64,000 bases of DNA from Pseudomonas sp. Q11. GTDB lineage: Bacteria; Pseudomonadota; Gammaproteobacteria; Pseudomonadales; Pseudomonadaceae. The position numbers were made by a program, and so were the translations under genes. Below, piece after piece: positions 9,187-19,848 of the stretch. The stretch spans positions 78,701 through 142,700 of the forward strand of contig NZ_JAKNQY010000012.1 in NCBI RefSeq assembly GCF_024494355.1. The letters run 5' to 3'. Position 1 is the first letter of the stretch; each line of letters begins with the position of its first letter. A model generated the notes under the pieces. It ran no database searches and was not told where the DNA came from. It saw nothing but the letters and a program-made list of their open reading frames with translations.

Positions 9187-10026
9187 TCAACCATGTTCAT
9201 CATGTACCGTCAGCGCTTTAGTCCATTCACGGGGACTGACTCCTGTTTTTCTGCGAAATGCACGTGCCAGAGCCGATGGGCTGTCATAACCCACATCAGC
9301 CGCGATCAAATTAATAGCCCGACCTTCTCGTAATAGCTTCTGAGCCAGGCTGACACGCCAGCTCAACAAATACTCTGCCGGTGTTTGTCCTATGATGGTT
9401 CGGAAATGCGCCGCATACGCGGAACGCGACATGTTAGATTTGTCCGCCATCTCCGCGATTGACCAAGGGTGGTGGGGAGCGTCATGGACGCTCACCAGCG
9501 AGTGTGCAAGCCGCGGGTCCGCTAACCCTGCCATCACACCTGTTTGCAATTGATTCTGATCCAGCAGATGCCGGAACAACAATATAACCAGCAACTCGAA
9601 CAGCCGATTGATGACGGCTTCCTTACCACAATGTCCCTCAGCCGCCTCCTCGAACATCCACGTCAGTGTCGTGGCCAACAATGGTAATTCGTCCAAAGGC
9701 AAAACCAGCATGTCCGGCAGAGAGGCTGACAGTGGGTTGTCGATGCCGCCTTCAAACTCCATCGAAGCGCAGAGAAGCTGAGCGCCGTCGAATTCCTGGG
9801 CGAACAAAAGGTACTGACACGGTCGTGGCAGGAATATCAAACTGGGTTTGGTAAGTATCGTATTGCGTTTCTCAACGCCTTGCACCGTCACTGTACCTGC
9901 CCGCAACAGGTGGATATGACCACGCTGATCAGCTCCACTGTAAGTCTGTGCCCCACACAGCCTGTCGTTGTAAAAAAGGTTCGCACGAACGCCAAATCGA
10001 GACAGCAACGTAGATAGACGATCCAT
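9187..10026 (-). CDS. AraC family regulator, RclR-like (cupin_6 + HTH), copy 1
   Basis: A 279-residue activator-type regulator with an N-terminal cupin-like domain (about 1-160) and two AraC helix-turn-helix units at the C-terminus ('WSIAEMADKSNMSRSAYAAH', then 'INLIAADVGYDSPSALARAF', ending 'TGVSPREW'). Cysteines occur at 24, 70 and 86. C24 and C86 (in 'LLCASM') line up roughly with the two redox-sensing cysteines of E. coli RclR. It converges on a DUF417 gene, the same partnership as rclR with rclC. I infer a sensor of reactive chlorine or other oxidants; ligand and targets are not shown by the sequence. Confidence 0.87.
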   Translation of the reverse strand: MDRLSTLLSRFGVRANLFYNDRLCGAQTYSGADQRGHIHLLRAGTVTVQGVEKRNTILTKPSLIFLPRPCQYLLFAQEFDGAQLLCASMEFEGGIDNPLSASLPDMLVLPLDELPLLATTLTWMFEEAAEGHCGKEAVINRLFELLVILLFRHLLDQNQLQTGVMAGLADPRLAHSLVSVHDAPHHPWSIAEMADKSNMSRSAYAAHFRTIIGQTPAEYLLSWRVSLAQKLLREGRAINLIAADVGYDSPSALARAFRRKTGVSPREWTKALTVHDEHG

Positions 10027-10096
10027 AAATCAATTCCTCAACCGATGAAATCCTGCTTCCATTGTTACCACTGCAATCAGCGTCAATTTCATACGA

Positions 10097-13000
10097 TTAT
10101 CCTTCATGGGTGACGGGTGCAGCGGGTAGATGACGGCGCCGCATCAAGCGATAAGCCGCCGGAATTACAAAGAGGGAAAGCAAGGGAGCTGTGACCATTC
10201 CGCCGACCATCGGCGCTGCAATTCGGCTCATCACTTCACTGCCGGTACCACTACCCAGCAGAATGGGTAACAGACCAGCAATGATGACTGCCACCGTCAT
10301 TGCCTTGGGACGAACACGCTGTACGGCGCCCTCTCGAATCGCAGCAACCAGTCCGCGTTCAGAGCCATCACCGGCACTTTGACTTTCAGCCCAGGCGTTC
10401 TTCAGATACAGCAGCATGATCACGCCAAACTCAGCGGACACACCGGCCAAGGCAATAAAACCCACCCCGGTCGCCACTGACAGATTGAAACCCAAGAGAT
10501 AAAGGAACCATGCCCCTCCCGATAGAGCGAAAGGCAAGGTGGCCATGATCAACAGCGCCTCATCGAAGCGCGTGAAGGTGAGGTAAAGCAGTACGAAGAT
10601 GATCAACAGCGTGGCAGGCACAACCAGCTTGAGGCGCGCATTAGCGCGCTCCAGAAACTCGAACTGTCCCGAGTAAGCCAGACTCATGCCTGGCTGCAAC
10701 TTGACCTGCTCGTTCACCGTTTGTCGAAGATCAGCCACAACAGAGGCTATGTCCCGTCCACGTACGTCGATGTACACCCAGCCCGAAGGGCGTGCATTTT
10801 CGCTCTTGAGCATGGGCGGGCCGTCGTTAACCTTGACCTTCGCTACCATGCCAAGGGTGATCTGAGCGCCCATTGGAGTATTGATCGGCAATTGCTCCAA
10901 GGCACCGGGTGAGTCACGCCACTCACGTGGATAACGAACGCTGATTGGAAAGCGAGCGAGACCCTCAATGACTTCTCCCACGTTTTCACCGCCAATAGCG
11001 CCCGCCACAATGGCCTGCACATCAGCGATATTCATTCCGTAGCGAGCCGCGGCCGTACGGTCGATATCCACGTCGATATAGCGGCCACCGGTCAGCCGCT
11101 CGGCCAAGGCCGAACTGACACCAGGCACGCCCTTTGCCACTTTCTCGATAGCCTGTGTGACCGCATCAATATCCATCAGATGGGTGCCGGCAACTTTCAC
11201 TCCGATCGGGCTCTTGATACCAGTGGCCAACATGTCGATACGGTTGCGAATTGGCGGAATCCAGAGGTTGGTCAAACCCGGAACGCGTACGACCCGATCA
11301 AGCTCTTCCACGAGTTTTTCCTGAGTCATGCCTGGGCGCCACTGATCATGCGGTTTGAACTCAATGGTGGTTTCAAACATCTCCAAGGGTGCCGGGTCCG
11401 TAGCAGTTTCAGCTCGACCAGCTTTACCGAAGACGTGTTCAACCTCAGGTACTGTCTTGATCAGCCGGTCAGTCTGCTGCAAAAGCTGTGAGGCTTTCTG
11501 TACGGACAGCCCTGGTAGCGCCGATGGCATATAGAGCAAATCGCCCTCGTCCAGAGGTGGAAGAAACTCACCCCCGAGACGGGAGATGGGCCACAACACA
11601 CTCAAGAAAACGAGCGTCGCAGCCAGTATTGTGGCTTTCGGCCAACGCAGTACCGCGTCCAAGGCTGGTTCATAGATAAGGATCAGCCAGCGGTTTAAGG
11701 GGTTACGCTTTTCATCAGGGATTCGCCCGCGAATCCAATAGCCCATCAGTATCGGTACCAAGGTCACAGACAACCCTGCCGCTGCAGCCATGGCATAGGT
11801 TTTAGTGAACGCTAACGGACCGAACAGGCGACCCTCTTGTGCCTCGAGCGTGAACACCGGAATGAAGGACAGGGTGATGATCAACAAGCAGAAGAACAAC
11901 GCGGGGCCGACCTCAGCCGCGGCGTCAGTCATCACACGCCAGTGCTCCTCGCCTTTGAGTTCCTGCCCAGGATGGGCCACGTACCAAGCCTCGATTTTTT
12001 TATGGGCATTCTCGATCATCACCACCGCGGCATCGACCATAGCGCCGATGGCGATGGCAATCCCGCCCAAGGACATGATGTTAGCGTTAATCCCTTGGTA
12101 GCGCATGACGATGAAAGCTATCAGCACACCCACCGGCAACGAGATGATCGCCACCAACGATGAACGCAGGTGCCAGAGGAAGATCCCACAGACCAGCGCA
12201 ACCACGAGGAATTCTTCAAGCAACTTGCGGCTGAGATTTTCCACCGCTCGATCAATCAGTTTGCTGCGGTCGTAAGTGGTGACGATTTCCACGCCCTTCG
12301 GCAGACTGCTTTTCAGCTCTTCGAGCTTGGCTTTGACCGCCGCAATGGTCTCGCGAGCATTCTTGCCGCTGCGCAAAATCACCACACCGCCAACCACCTC
12401 GCCTTCGCCGTCAAGCTCGGAGATGCCGCGACGCATTTCCGGGCCCAACTGGATCGTGGCCACCTCACCCAGGGTGACGGGCACATTACCCATACCCAGC
12501 TTGAGCGGAATGGCTCGAAAATCATTGAGTGTCTTCAAGTAACCGGATGCGCGCACGATGAATTCCGTCTCCGCCAACTCGAGTACGGCTCCGCCGGCCT
12601 CCTGGTTCGCCTTACCGATTGCGTCGGTCACTTCTACTTGTGTGATGCCCAAGCTGGTCATCTTCAGCGGATCGAGCTGAACCTGATACTGCTTGACCAT
12701 GCCCCCCACGGTGGCCACTTCCGCGACGTTGGGTAAGGTCTTGAGTTCGAATTTGAGGAACCAGTCCTGCAAGGCACGCAACTGCGACAGGTCATGCCCA
12801 CCACTACGATCGACCAATGCGTATTGGAAAATCCAACCCACCCCGGTCGCATCAGGTCCAAGCGCCGGTTTGGCGCTGGCGGGCAAGCGGCTTTGTATTT
12901 GACTCAGGTATTCCAAGACCCGCGAGCGAGCCCAATACAGGTCAGTGCCATCTTCGAACAGCACATACACAAAACTGTCGCCGAAGAAGGAATAACCACG

Positions 13001-13246
13001 AACAGTCTTGGCACCGGGCACCGAGAGCATGGTGGTGGCCAATGGGTAGGTCACCTGATTCTCAACAATCTGCGGTGCTTGTCCTGGGTAAGGGGTGCGG
13101 ATGATGACTTGTACATCCGAAAGATCCGGGAGTGCATCAATAGGCGTACTTTGAACCGACCAGACCCCCCACGCGGTGATGAACAGTGTCGCCAGCAGCA
13201 CCAGCAAACGGTTGGTCACCGACCACCGAATCAGCGCGGCAATCAT
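10097..13246 (-). CDS. cusA: CusA-type heavy-metal RND efflux pump (Cu/Ag)
   Basis: A 1049-residue inner-membrane proton-driven pump of the HME-RND family, exporting Cu(I)/Ag(I) from periplasm and cytoplasm through CusB and CusC. It has 12 expected membrane helices, two large periplasmic loops, the start '[16 protein letters not shown]' and the helix-4 motif '[16 protein letters not shown]'. The segments that carry the metal-relay methionines in CusA are present ('[13 protein letters not shown]', '[12 protein letters not shown]', '[14 protein letters not shown]'), which favours Cu/Ag over Co/Zn/Cd. ATGA overlap with cusB shows a tight operon. Confidence 0.95.
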   Translation of the reverse strand: MIAALIRWSVTNRLLVLLATLFITAWGVWSVQSTPIDALPDLSDVQVIIRTPYPGQAPQIVENQVTYPLATTMLSVPGAKTVRGYSFFGDSFVYVLFEDGTDLYWARSRVLEYLSQIQSRLPASAKPALGPDATGVGWIFQYALVDRSGGHDLSQLRALQDWFLKFELKTLPNVAEVATVGGMVKQYQVQLDPLKMTSLGITQVEVTDAIGKANQEAGGAVLELAETEFIVRASGYLKTLNDFRAIPLKLGMGNVPVTLGEVATIQLGPEMRRGISELDGEGEVVGGVVILRSGKNARETIAAVKAKLEELKSSLPKGVEIVTTYDRSKLIDRAVENLSRKLLEEFLVVALVCGIFLWHLRSSLVAIISLPVGVLIAFIVMRYQGINANIMSLGGIAIAIGAMVDAAVVMIENAHKKIEAWYVAHPGQELKGEEHWRVMTDAAAEVGPALFFCLLIITLSFIPVFTLEAQEGRLFGPLAFTKTYAMAAAAGLSVTLVPILMGYWIRGRIPDEKRNPLNRWLILIYEPALDAVLRWPKATILAATLVFLSVLWPISRLGGEFLPPLDEGDLLYMPSALPGLSVQKASQLLQQTDRLIKTVPEVEHVFGKAGRAETATDPAPLEMFETTIEFKPHDQWRPGMTQEKLVEELDRVVRVPGLTNLWIPPIRNRIDMLATGIKSPIGVKVAGTHLMDIDAVTQAIEKVAKGVPGVSSALAERLTGGRYIDVDIDRTAAARYGMNIADVQAIVAGAIGGENVGEVIEGLARFPISVRYPREWRDSPGALEQLPINTPMGAQITLGMVAKVKVNDGPPMLKSENARPSGWVYIDVRGRDIASVVADLRQTVNEQVKLQPGMSLAYSGQFEFLERANARLKLVVPATLLIIFVLLYLTFTRFDEALLIMATLPFALSGGAWFLYLLGFNLSVATGVGFIALAGVSAEFGVIMLLYLKNAWAESQSAGDGSERGLVAAIREGAVQRVRPKAMTVAVIIAGLLPILLGSGTGSEVMSRIAAPMVGGMVTAPLLSLFVIPAAYRLMRRRHLPAAPVTHEG

Positions 13247-14727
13247 GGCTGGTCTCCCGATTTTTCCAATCGTTCAACATGCAAGCCGTCATCGTTCTGG
13301 CTAACGGCGAATCGAACCTTATCGCCAGTCTTGATGCCCTGCATCAGACTCGAGTGGGCGAGTGGAAAGATCATGGTCATACCCGGCATACCCAATGTAT
13401 GGAACGGGCCATGAGCGAGCTTGATCTCTTTGTCGTTGATGCCTAAGACCTGACCGTGCGCCTCATGCAACGCAGGCGTAGTTGCACTTGGCACCGACAT
13501 TTCCAACGAGTTTGCGACGATGCCCTTGAGACTGGCTTCCGAGTCGATCAGGAACTGGCCGGAGGACACCACCTGCTGCCCTCCCTCCAAGCCTTTCAAT
13601 ATTGCTGTTTTGCCGTCGTTGTCCTGCCCTGGCTGCACTTCTACCGGACGGTAACGACCAGCCTTTTCTGCAAGCATCACCAAAGCTCGCCGCCCCGTGC
13701 GAATGACTGCTTCACTGGGAACCCACAAGACACTCTGCTCCGTTGAGTGACTGATGCTGACTTGTGCGGTCAATCCTGGCCTGAGGTGTCCGTCTGGGTT
13801 GGGTAGCTCGATGCGCACGCGAAGTGTACGGCTGTCTGGATTTGTGTCCGGAAGAATCGTGCTGACGGTGCCCTTGATCGTCACCCCGGGAAATGCCGGG
13901 AAATGCGCGTGGACCACTTGCCCTGTTACGATCGATCCGGCCTCAGCCTCCGGGACGGCCACGTCCATCCAGACATTGCTCAAACCGTTGACGCGGGCCA
14001 ACGTTTCGCCAGCCGCAATCGTCATACCTTCGCGTACATTCAGCTCTTGCAGCACACCGTCAATGGGGGTGGTGAGGGTCAAGTTCAGCTGGACTGTGCC
14101 ACTGCGCTCTACTTGGGCGATTAATGCTGCCGGCATCCCGGTGAGCCTCAATCGCTGGCGCGCCGCAGCCAGCAAGCCAGCATCGCCATTGCGTTTGAGT
14201 GCGAGAAACTCTTCCTGCGCGCCCGCCCATTCCGGAACCAGAATATCCGCCAATGCGGCATTCGCCTTGAGCACGTCACCAGGTGCTCGAGCATAGACGC
14301 GCTCTACAAAACCCGCAGTCCGGGATTGAACGACGGCGATATCTCGCTCGTTGAACGCCAAGACACCGACCACATCCAGACTTGAAGCCAACACGCCTCG
14401 ACTGACAGTGGCCAGCCGCATACCGAAGTTTTGGGTCAGGCTTGGATCAATGTGAACCGAGGCACTGTCCCCTCCACCATCGGCGTATTGGGGGACCAGT
14501 TGCATGTCCATAAAAGGTGACTTGCCTGGCTTATCGAACTTTTGCTGGGGATACATGGGGTCATACCAATACAACGCCTTTCGATCTTCTGAACCTTTCG
14601 GCCCCGGTTGGGCGGGTGTGTCTTGCATCCCCTCCGTTCGTTTTATAGGTATCCAGTAGCCGCCGGCTGCACCAAAGGCCGTCGAGACCCCCACCAGCAA
14701 GAGCACCTTCCAGATGGTAGAACTCAT
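13243..14727 (-). CDS. cusB: CusB periplasmic adaptor with C-terminal CusF-like domain
   Basis: A 494-residue membrane-fusion protein joining CusA to CusC. It has an N-terminal signal/anchor, a short metal-binding segment ('[14 protein letters not shown]...[11 protein letters not shown]'), the lipoyl/alpha-hairpin/beta-barrel adaptor body, and a C-terminal extension of about 75 residues ('[19 protein letters not shown]', '[12 protein letters not shown]') that reads as a CusF-like copper chaperone domain. In E. coli CusF is a separate protein, so this is a fusion of pump adaptor and chaperone. Start and stop overlap cusC and cusA by ATGA. Confidence 0.94.
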   Translation of the reverse strand: MSSTIWKVLLLVGVSTAFGAAGGYWIPIKRTEGMQDTPAQPGPKGSEDRKALYWYDPMYPQQKFDKPGKSPFMDMQLVPQYADGGGDSASVHIDPSLTQNFGMRLATVSRGVLASSLDVVGVLAFNERDIAVVQSRTAGFVERVYARAPGDVLKANAALADILVPEWAGAQEEFLALKRNGDAGLLAAARQRLRLTGMPAALIAQVERSGTVQLNLTLTTPIDGVLQELNVREGMTIAAGETLARVNGLSNVWMDVAVPEAEAGSIVTGQVVHAHFPAFPGVTIKGTVSTILPDTNPDSRTLRVRIELPNPDGHLRPGLTAQVSISHSTEQSVLWVPSEAVIRTGRRALVMLAEKAGRYRPVEVQPGQDNDGKTAILKGLEGGQQVVSSGQFLIDSEASLKGIVANSLEMSVPSATTPALHEAHGQVLGINDKEIKLAHGPFHTLGMPGMTMIFPLAHSSLMQGIKTGDKVRFAVSQNDDGLHVERLEKSGDQP

Positions 14728-15980
14728 TGAGTGGACTCCCCATAGGCTAAGTAGAGGCGAGCGCTGGTGAGCGCCTGCTGTTCTTCAACATCAATTTGCT
14801 TGAGACGGGCTTCGATAAATTCGCGGCGGGCAGTGAGAACTGAACCTAAATCGCCCTTTCCGGCGCGATAGCTGGCCATGCTGAGCTCGACCTTTTCCTT
14901 GGCCAGTGGCACCAGGCTTTCCTTACTACGTCGAACCGCACGATTCTGGCGCTCATAGTTGGCGAGCTCGTCCTCCAGCTCTTGGTTGTGTTCGCGCAAC
15001 GCAGCTTCGCGCTCAGCTTCAATCTGATTGAGCTCGGCGTACTTGGCGGCAATCTTTGGGTTCTGGCGTGAATCTGGGAACAGTGGAAGATCAAACGTGA
15101 ATTGCACGCTGACCATGTCGCCGAATTCACGAGCCCTATGCTGGTAATCAACCTCCCAGCTCCAGTCAGAATGCTTCTCTGACTCGGCCTCGTGAACCTT
15201 GGCTTGCGCTTCTCGGGTCATTGGCTCAAACGCCGCCAGCTTCGGATGCTTATGCAGGCGATGGACGTAACCCGAGGTATCGACGGGCCAATCCACCAAG
15301 CTACCCGCAGGCTTTTCATTGGCCGCTGGTCCAATCCAGCGTTTGAGAGCGGCCCGGGCTTGGGTTCTCTGGCGAATCAGATCGTCCTGTTGCTCCTCCA
15401 ACTGCGCCGCTTCTTGTTTAGGTGTGACTGCATCAGCCGGCTGTGCCCGACCGCTGGCAATCTCGGCCCGAACAGTATCGTTTAGCAGACGATTCTCTTT
15501 GTAGAACTCCTGAAACAGCGCGTCTTTGCGCTCAACGGAGTAACTGCGGATCCAGGCCATGGCCGTGGACAGTCGTACATTCAGACGCTCTATTCGGCGC
15601 TCTGCTGTCGCACGATCGATGCCCGCACCAGCGACCTCGATGCGCGCTTTGCGCTTGTAGCTGTTGGGCACTTCCTGCTTGATACCAGCCAATTGCATGG
15701 TCATGAAATCATCGTCGATACGTCCCCGACTCGGTCCACTAATGGGGAAGTTTTGCAGCCCGAGAATCAGCTTCGGCTCGGGTAGTTCGCCGGCGGGAAT
15801 AGCTGCACTGGCAGCAGCCTGGATTTTTGAGTCTTGCGCGTTCAGCGATGGAGCCGTGTTTTCGGCAAGCCGTAATGCTTCATCGAGGGTCAGCGGTGCG
15901 GCCAAGCTCGGCAAAGCCAATAGGCTTGTCGCTAGGCCGACCATTAAAGACCAGCCCGTGCGGTAGCACTTGGAGTTCAT
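14724..15980 (-). CDS. cusC: CusC-like TolC family outer-membrane channel
   Basis: A 418-residue outer-membrane factor with a signal peptide ending near 'LLALPSLAAP' and the long helical hairpins typical of TolC proteins ('LTLDEALRLAENTAPSLNAQ', 'ASYRAGKGDLGSVLTARREF'). It completes the CusCBA tripartite pump. The frame extends to 16001, but the ATG at 15980 with AGGA about 10 nt upstream is the better start. No lipobox cysteine is evident at the expected position. Its stop overlaps the cusB start. Confidence 0.92.
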   Translation of the reverse strand: MNSKCYRTGWSLMVGLATSLLALPSLAAPLTLDEALRLAENTAPSLNAQDSKIQAAASAAIPAGELPEPKLILGLQNFPISGPSRGRIDDDFMTMQLAGIKQEVPNSYKRKARIEVAGAGIDRATAERRIERLNVRLSTAMAWIRSYSVERKDALFQEFYKENRLLNDTVRAEIASGRAQPADAVTPKQEAAQLEEQQDDLIRQRTQARAALKRWIGPAANEKPAGSLVDWPVDTSGYVHRLHKHPKLAAFEPMTREAQAKVHEAESEKHSDWSWEVDYQHRAREFGDMVSVQFTFDLPLFPDSRQNPKIAAKYAELNQIEAEREAALREHNQELEDELANYERQNRAVRRSKESLVPLAKEKVELSMASYRAGKGDLGSVLTARREFIEARLKQIDVEEQQALTSARLYLAYGESTQ

Positions 15981-16077
15981 GCTTAAGATTCCTGTGATCA
16001 TCCATTGCGCATGCTGAAAGCCAGGCGCAACAAGGCCATCCCGCTAACGCGGAATGAGGCTCAACAAGGGACAGGAA

Positions 16078-16419
16078 TCAAACCCGCGGCGGACGCCATA
16101 CCCCTGACGGGGTCGGTACGGGCGAAAAATCGCTGGAGGAGGAAATGACAACAGGGTGGGACAAGATGACAGGCGTCTTAATCACTGAGACCTGCAACAT
16201 GCCCCCGGTCTTGCACTCTTGACCTGGCTTACACGGCTTACCGTGCTCGGAGAGACTCTTCTGATCCTGACAGCAGTCCGCCCCCACGTCATCCATCATC
16301 GTCATGCCCACACCTTCCATTGGGCACGGCTCTGTCGATACCTGAATGCCCGCCATCCCACTGAGGGGAAGCGCAAGGCTAATCAGGAAAATCAGGCAAA
16401 ACCGTAGATAGCGATTCAT
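16078..16419 (-). CDS. Small secreted Cys/Met-rich protein at the head of the cus operon
   Basis: A 113-residue protein with a signal peptide (cleavage near 'LPLSGMAG'). The first half of the mature part is rich in potential copper ligands: 'EPCPMEGVGMTMMDD', 'DCCQDQ', 'CKPGQECKTGGM'. It lies about 100 nt upstream of cusC on the same strand and is probably the first gene of the operon. Position and composition suggest periplasmic copper binding or sensing, similar in outline to small CopL-type proteins, but I cannot assign a family. The C-terminal 40 residues are Pro/Ser/Val-rich. Confidence 0.75.
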   Translation of the reverse strand: MNRYLRFCLIFLISLALPLSGMAGIQVSTEPCPMEGVGMTMMDDVGADCCQDQKSLSEHGKPCKPGQECKTGGMLQVSVIKTPVILSHPVVISSSSDFSPVPTPSGVWRPPRV

Positions 16420-16601
16420 GGATGCAGTGTAGTCTTTGGAAAATGGCTTTGAACGCCATAAGCAAAAATTAACATCATCCTGCGAAGGGATGCTGTGCCA
16501 ATGTCATATCACCGGGCGTGCATTAAGCTAGCGTTATCGACAGATACCTATTCATTTGCCTGGTCACCTCTGAATTCAGAACGATTGCCTGAAATTGAGA
16601 C

Positions 16602-17297
16602 TCAACGCTCGCCCGCGTTACACACGGCTGCTTGTATTTTGCTAGCGATATAATCCAGCCCTAGTACAACCAGGTCAGGCTCCACGCCCCAAGGATCAAA
16701 AATCGTTGTTGGGTCGCGACGCAGCCAAACGGTACGTAAACCGTAATTAGCGGCCCCAATCACGTCGAAAGGATTGCTGGAGACCAACCAAATGTCTCCT
16801 GCTGGCACCTCACATTGGTTAACAAGGTATTCATATACGAGCGGGTCCGGCTTGAAGGAACGCACCTCCTCAACACTCAATACATCAATAAAGCTCTCTC
16901 GTAGCATTGCATGCCGCAAGAGGGCGTCAATGTCAGTACGACTGCCGTTGGAGAAAGCAAACAGCCGCAGCTTTGAGCTCAGCAAATCGGCCAGTCCGCC
17001 TTTCACATCATCGAAAGCCTCCAGCTCTGTATAGGCATGCATCGCCTGCTCCTGCTCTAAAGTGCTTAGCTGCACACCATTGCTCTCACAAGCAAACAGA
17101 AGAGCATCACGCGTACAAACAGAGAAGTCACGATATTCGCGCATCAATCCTCGACGGAAGCTGTATTCCAACTGCTTCTGCCTCCAGAGTTCCGAGACGA
17201 CCCGGGATTTTGGGCCGACCAGCGATCCCAAGGCTCTCTCTACGGATCTTGTATTGATCAGCGTTCCGTAAACATCGAAGACAATTGTTGGGGCCAT
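16602..17297 (-). CDS. HAD superfamily hydrolase, type II haloacid dehalogenase
   Basis: A 231-residue cytoplasmic HAD enzyme of the (S)-2-haloacid dehalogenase group. Motif I 'FDVYGTL' supplies the nucleophile Asp8; 'FSNGS' is motif II; a Lys within 'RSFKPDPLVYEY' is motif III; 'SSNPFDVIGA' and the following Gly-rich turn fit motif IV. These enzymes hydrolyse 2-haloalkanoates to 2-hydroxy acids. It is the last gene of a minus-strand cluster tetR-gst-gst-ketopantoate reductase-HAD, 55 nt after the preceding gene. The true substrate is not shown. Confidence 0.88.
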   Translation of the reverse strand: MAPTIVFDVYGTLINTRSVERALGSLVGPKSRVVSELWRQKQLEYSFRRGLMREYRDFSVCTRDALLFACESNGVQLSTLEQEQAMHAYTELEAFDDVKGGLADLLSSKLRLFAFSNGSRTDIDALLRHAMLRESFIDVLSVEEVRSFKPDPLVYEYLVNQCEVPAGDIWLVSSNPFDVIGAANYGLRTVWLRRDPTTIFDPWGVEPDLVVLGLDYIASKIQAAVCNAGER

Positions 17298-17352
17298 TCG
17301 GAGTTCCTCAGTAGTGACGCTGATGCGATTGAATGTGAACCAATCGGTCTAA

Positions 17353-18333
17353 TCATTCTGGTAACAGGCCAAGCGTTTTTGCCCTCATACGAGCCAAGGC
17401 ATACACGGTACGCGTCCGAGCCATCGGCGCCCCTGCCAGATCAGCCACCGATATCAGCGCTCCCAAAATAGCCTCGATTTCGACGTGTTTGTGCCCTTCA
17501 ACGTCTTGCAGCATCGATGTTTTCACCTTGCCGAGTTTGCGTGTGATCGCAATCCGTTGCAGAGGATCAATCTTAGGTGAGATGCCCAACCGGTTCCCCA
17601 ACTCGAGGAGTTCACTCATCATCTCGACGAACAAAGTATTGAGGTTAGGGTCATCGATCATCTCATCGGTGGCGCAGCTAACCAGCAGGCTGACAGGGTT
17701 GAAACATGCATTCCCCAGCAGCTTAAGCCAGATTTCTTCACGTATGTTTTCGTGGGCATGAGCATCAAAACCGGCCCTTAGAAAAACGTCTGCCACTTCT
17801 GAAATGCGGCTGCTGGAGCCACCACCAGGCTCTCCGAAAACGATCTTGCTCCCAGACATATGCCTGACCACACCAGGGCTCTCAACCCTACAAGAAGGGA
17901 ACACAACACAACCGATGATGGCGTCGGTAGGGACACTTCTTTCGATCATGCCGTCAGGGTCCACGGCCTTCAAGCGGGTACCTGACAGCGCCGAATTGGA
18001 CTTCAGGAAATACCACCAGGGAAGTCCATTGAGCGCCGGTATGACGAGGGTCTGTTGACCGATTAACGCCTTTGCAGCGTCAACGGCAGCCGGTAGCGCC
18101 GGTGCCTTTACGGCAAAAATCACCACATCCTGAATGCCAAGCTCCTTTGGCTCCGATGTAGCCCTGAGTGGCGCGATCACTAGATCGTTACCCGTGTGCA
18201 GTCGCAATCCCTGCTCGCGAATAACATGGAGTGTCGCGCCACGAGCTATGACGCTGATGTCATGGCCGGCCGCGAACAATTTGCACGCCAGAAAACCTCC
18301 AATGGCTCCAGCACCTACGACAGTGATTTTCAT
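17353..18333 (-). CDS. Ketopantoate reductase family NADPH-dependent oxidoreductase
   Basis: A 326-residue protein with an N-terminal Rossmann fold ('VVGAGAIGGFLACKL', NADP-binding) and a C-terminal helical ApbA/PanE domain containing 'EEIWLKLLGNACFNPVSLL' with the catalytic Lys and the conserved Asn. The family reduces 2-dehydropantoate to pantoate, but accessory copies often act on other 2-keto or aldehyde substrates. Its place in a GST/dehalogenase operon argues against a housekeeping panE role. There is a gap of about 105 nt to the upstream GST gene. Confidence 0.87.
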   Translation of the reverse strand: MKITVVGAGAIGGFLACKLFAAGHDISVIARGATLHVIREQGLRLHTGNDLVIAPLRATSEPKELGIQDVVIFAVKAPALPAAVDAAKALIGQQTLVIPALNGLPWWYFLKSNSALSGTRLKAVDPDGMIERSVPTDAIIGCVVFPSCRVESPGVVRHMSGSKIVFGEPGGGSSSRISEVADVFLRAGFDAHAHENIREEIWLKLLGNACFNPVSLLVSCATDEMIDDPNLNTLFVEMMSELLELGNRLGISPKIDPLQRIAITRKLGKVKTSMLQDVEGHKHVEIEAILGALISVADLAGAPMARTRTVYALARMRAKTLGLLPE

Positions 18334-18438
18334 AATCGACTCAGATCTCCGTGCTTTTTCGCCGTTTCTTGCGTCCCGCGGTCCTTCACATCCGTTGTTC
18401 CTGTGAGCCCTGACAAAGAGAACCTGTTTCTACGTTGT

Positions 18439-19137
18439 TTATCGAACCGTGCTCGCATCCTGGTTGAACAGGTGCTTGCGCGTTTCCTCGTCGACCACCG
18501 GCGCGGTGTTGATCTGATCCGCCAATGCGTAAGCACGCTTCGTCGCAGGACGAGCCCCTACTCGCTCAAACCATTGAGCCAGGTGAGGGAAGTCTCCGAG
18601 GTTTTGTCGCTGCCGTTGGTGAGGCACAATCCAAGGGTAGCTGGCCATGTCGGCAATGCTGTAGGCGCCCGCAATATAGTCACGACCGTCAGCCAAGTGT
18701 TTGTTCAACACGCCATACAACCGAGCGGTTTCCTTGATGTAGCGCTCTTGGGCGTACAAGATTGGCTCAGGTGCGTATTGAACGAAGTGATGGTTCTGCC
18801 CCGCCATCGGCCCGAGTCCCCCCATCTGCCAGAACAGCCACTGCAGAGTTTCATTGCGACCACGTAGGTCATTTGGAATGAACTGATGAGTTTTATCTGC
18901 CAAGTACAGCAAAATCGCGCCCGACTCGAAGACCGATAATGGCTGTCCGTTATCTAATGGCTCATGATCGACAATGGCCGGAATACGGTTGTTGGGAGCG
19001 ATTTTAAGAAACGAAGGCGCGAACTGATCCTTTTTCCCTATGTTCACCGGTACGATGCGATAAGGCAGGCCCGACTCCTCAAGGAACATTGTGATTTTGT
19101 GCCCGTTCGGCGTGGTCCAGTAGTGTAAGTCGATCAT
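18439..19137 (-). CDS. Glutathione S-transferase, nu-class (YfcG/YghU-like)
   Basis: A 232-residue GST with a thioredoxin-fold N-terminal domain (about 1-85) and a helical C-terminal domain. The N-terminal 'YWTTPNGHKITMFLEE' matches the nu-class GSTs (E. coli YfcG/GstB-like), in which Thr/Asn rather than Tyr or Cys contact glutathione; 'NRIPAIVDHE' and 'VFESGAILLYLAD' are the cis-Pro and glutathione-gamma-Glu sites. It would act as a disulfide-bond reductase or conjugating enzyme. It lies 12 nt downstream of a second GST. Confidence 0.9.
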   Translation of the reverse strand: MIDLHYWTTPNGHKITMFLEESGLPYRIVPVNIGKKDQFAPSFLKIAPNNRIPAIVDHEPLDNGQPLSVFESGAILLYLADKTHQFIPNDLRGRNETLQWLFWQMGGLGPMAGQNHHFVQYAPEPILYAQERYIKETARLYGVLNKHLADGRDYIAGAYSIADMASYPWIVPHQRQRQNLGDFPHLAQWFERVGARPATKRAYALADQINTAPVVDEETRKHLFNQDASTVR

Positions 19138-19149
19138 AATCTGACACCC

Positions 19150-19827
19150 TTACTGAGCGATCTGAGGGAACATAACTTTGCGGGCTTCAGAATCCATTTC
19201 AGTCTTATAACTGTGCTGGGTCTTCAGCGCTTCAGCACGCTGTGCGGCCGGTCGAGAGTTGATCTCATCGAGAAGTCGTTTGACGTTCGGCAATTTTTCC
19301 CAAGCGTCATTGCCGAGAATGAACGGTACCGCGCGCGCCCAGCCCCAGACGGCCATGTCCACCAAGGTGTACTCATTTCCGAGCATATACGGCAGATTCG
19401 CCAGGCGGTCGTTGATAATTGACCAATGACGCCAGGCTTCGAACGTGTAGCGAGTAACCGCGTAATCTTTCGGTTCAGGAGCGTAATGTTTGAAATGCAC
19501 CGCCTGACCAGAGTACGGACCGATACCTGTCGCTACAAACATGAGCCAGGAATACATTTCGCCGCGAGAGTTGAGGTTGTCGACCGGCAGGAATTTTCCG
19601 GTCTTTTCGGCCAGGTAAAGCAGTATGGCGTTGCTGTCGAACACGATGGTGTCATTATCAACCAAAGCAGGTGTCTTGGCGTTAGGGTTGATTTTGAGAA
19701 ACGCCGGATCGTGTTGTTCTCCCTTGCGCGTATCAACCGGTATGAGTTCATACGAAAGGCCGGTCTCCTCCAGAAATAGGGCAATCTTTGCGGGATTGGG
19801 GGACGGGTGATAGTAGAACTTGATCAT
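19150..19827 (-). CDS. Glutathione S-transferase
   Basis: A 225-residue GST: thioredoxin-fold domain with 'YYHPSPNPAKIALFLEE', cis-Pro loop 'NAKTPALVDND', 'VFDSNAILLYLAE' at the glutathione site, then a helical domain. It is clearly related to the downstream GST (same overall layout, 'GPYSGQAVHFKHYAPEP' versus 'GPMAGQNHHFVQYAPEP'), so the pair is likely a diverged tandem duplication. It is the first enzyme gene after the TetR regulator, 21 nt downstream. Confidence 0.9.
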   Translation of the reverse strand: MIKFYYHPSPNPAKIALFLEETGLSYELIPVDTRKGEQHDPAFLKINPNAKTPALVDNDTIVFDSNAILLYLAEKTGKFLPVDNLNSRGEMYSWLMFVATGIGPYSGQAVHFKHYAPEPKDYAVTRYTFEAWRHWSIINDRLANLPYMLGNEYTLVDMAVWGWARAVPFILGNDAWEKLPNVKRLLDEINSRPAAQRAEALKTQHSYKTEMDSEARKVMFPQIAQ

Positions 19828-19848
19828 GTTGACTCCTCGCGGTGGCCT

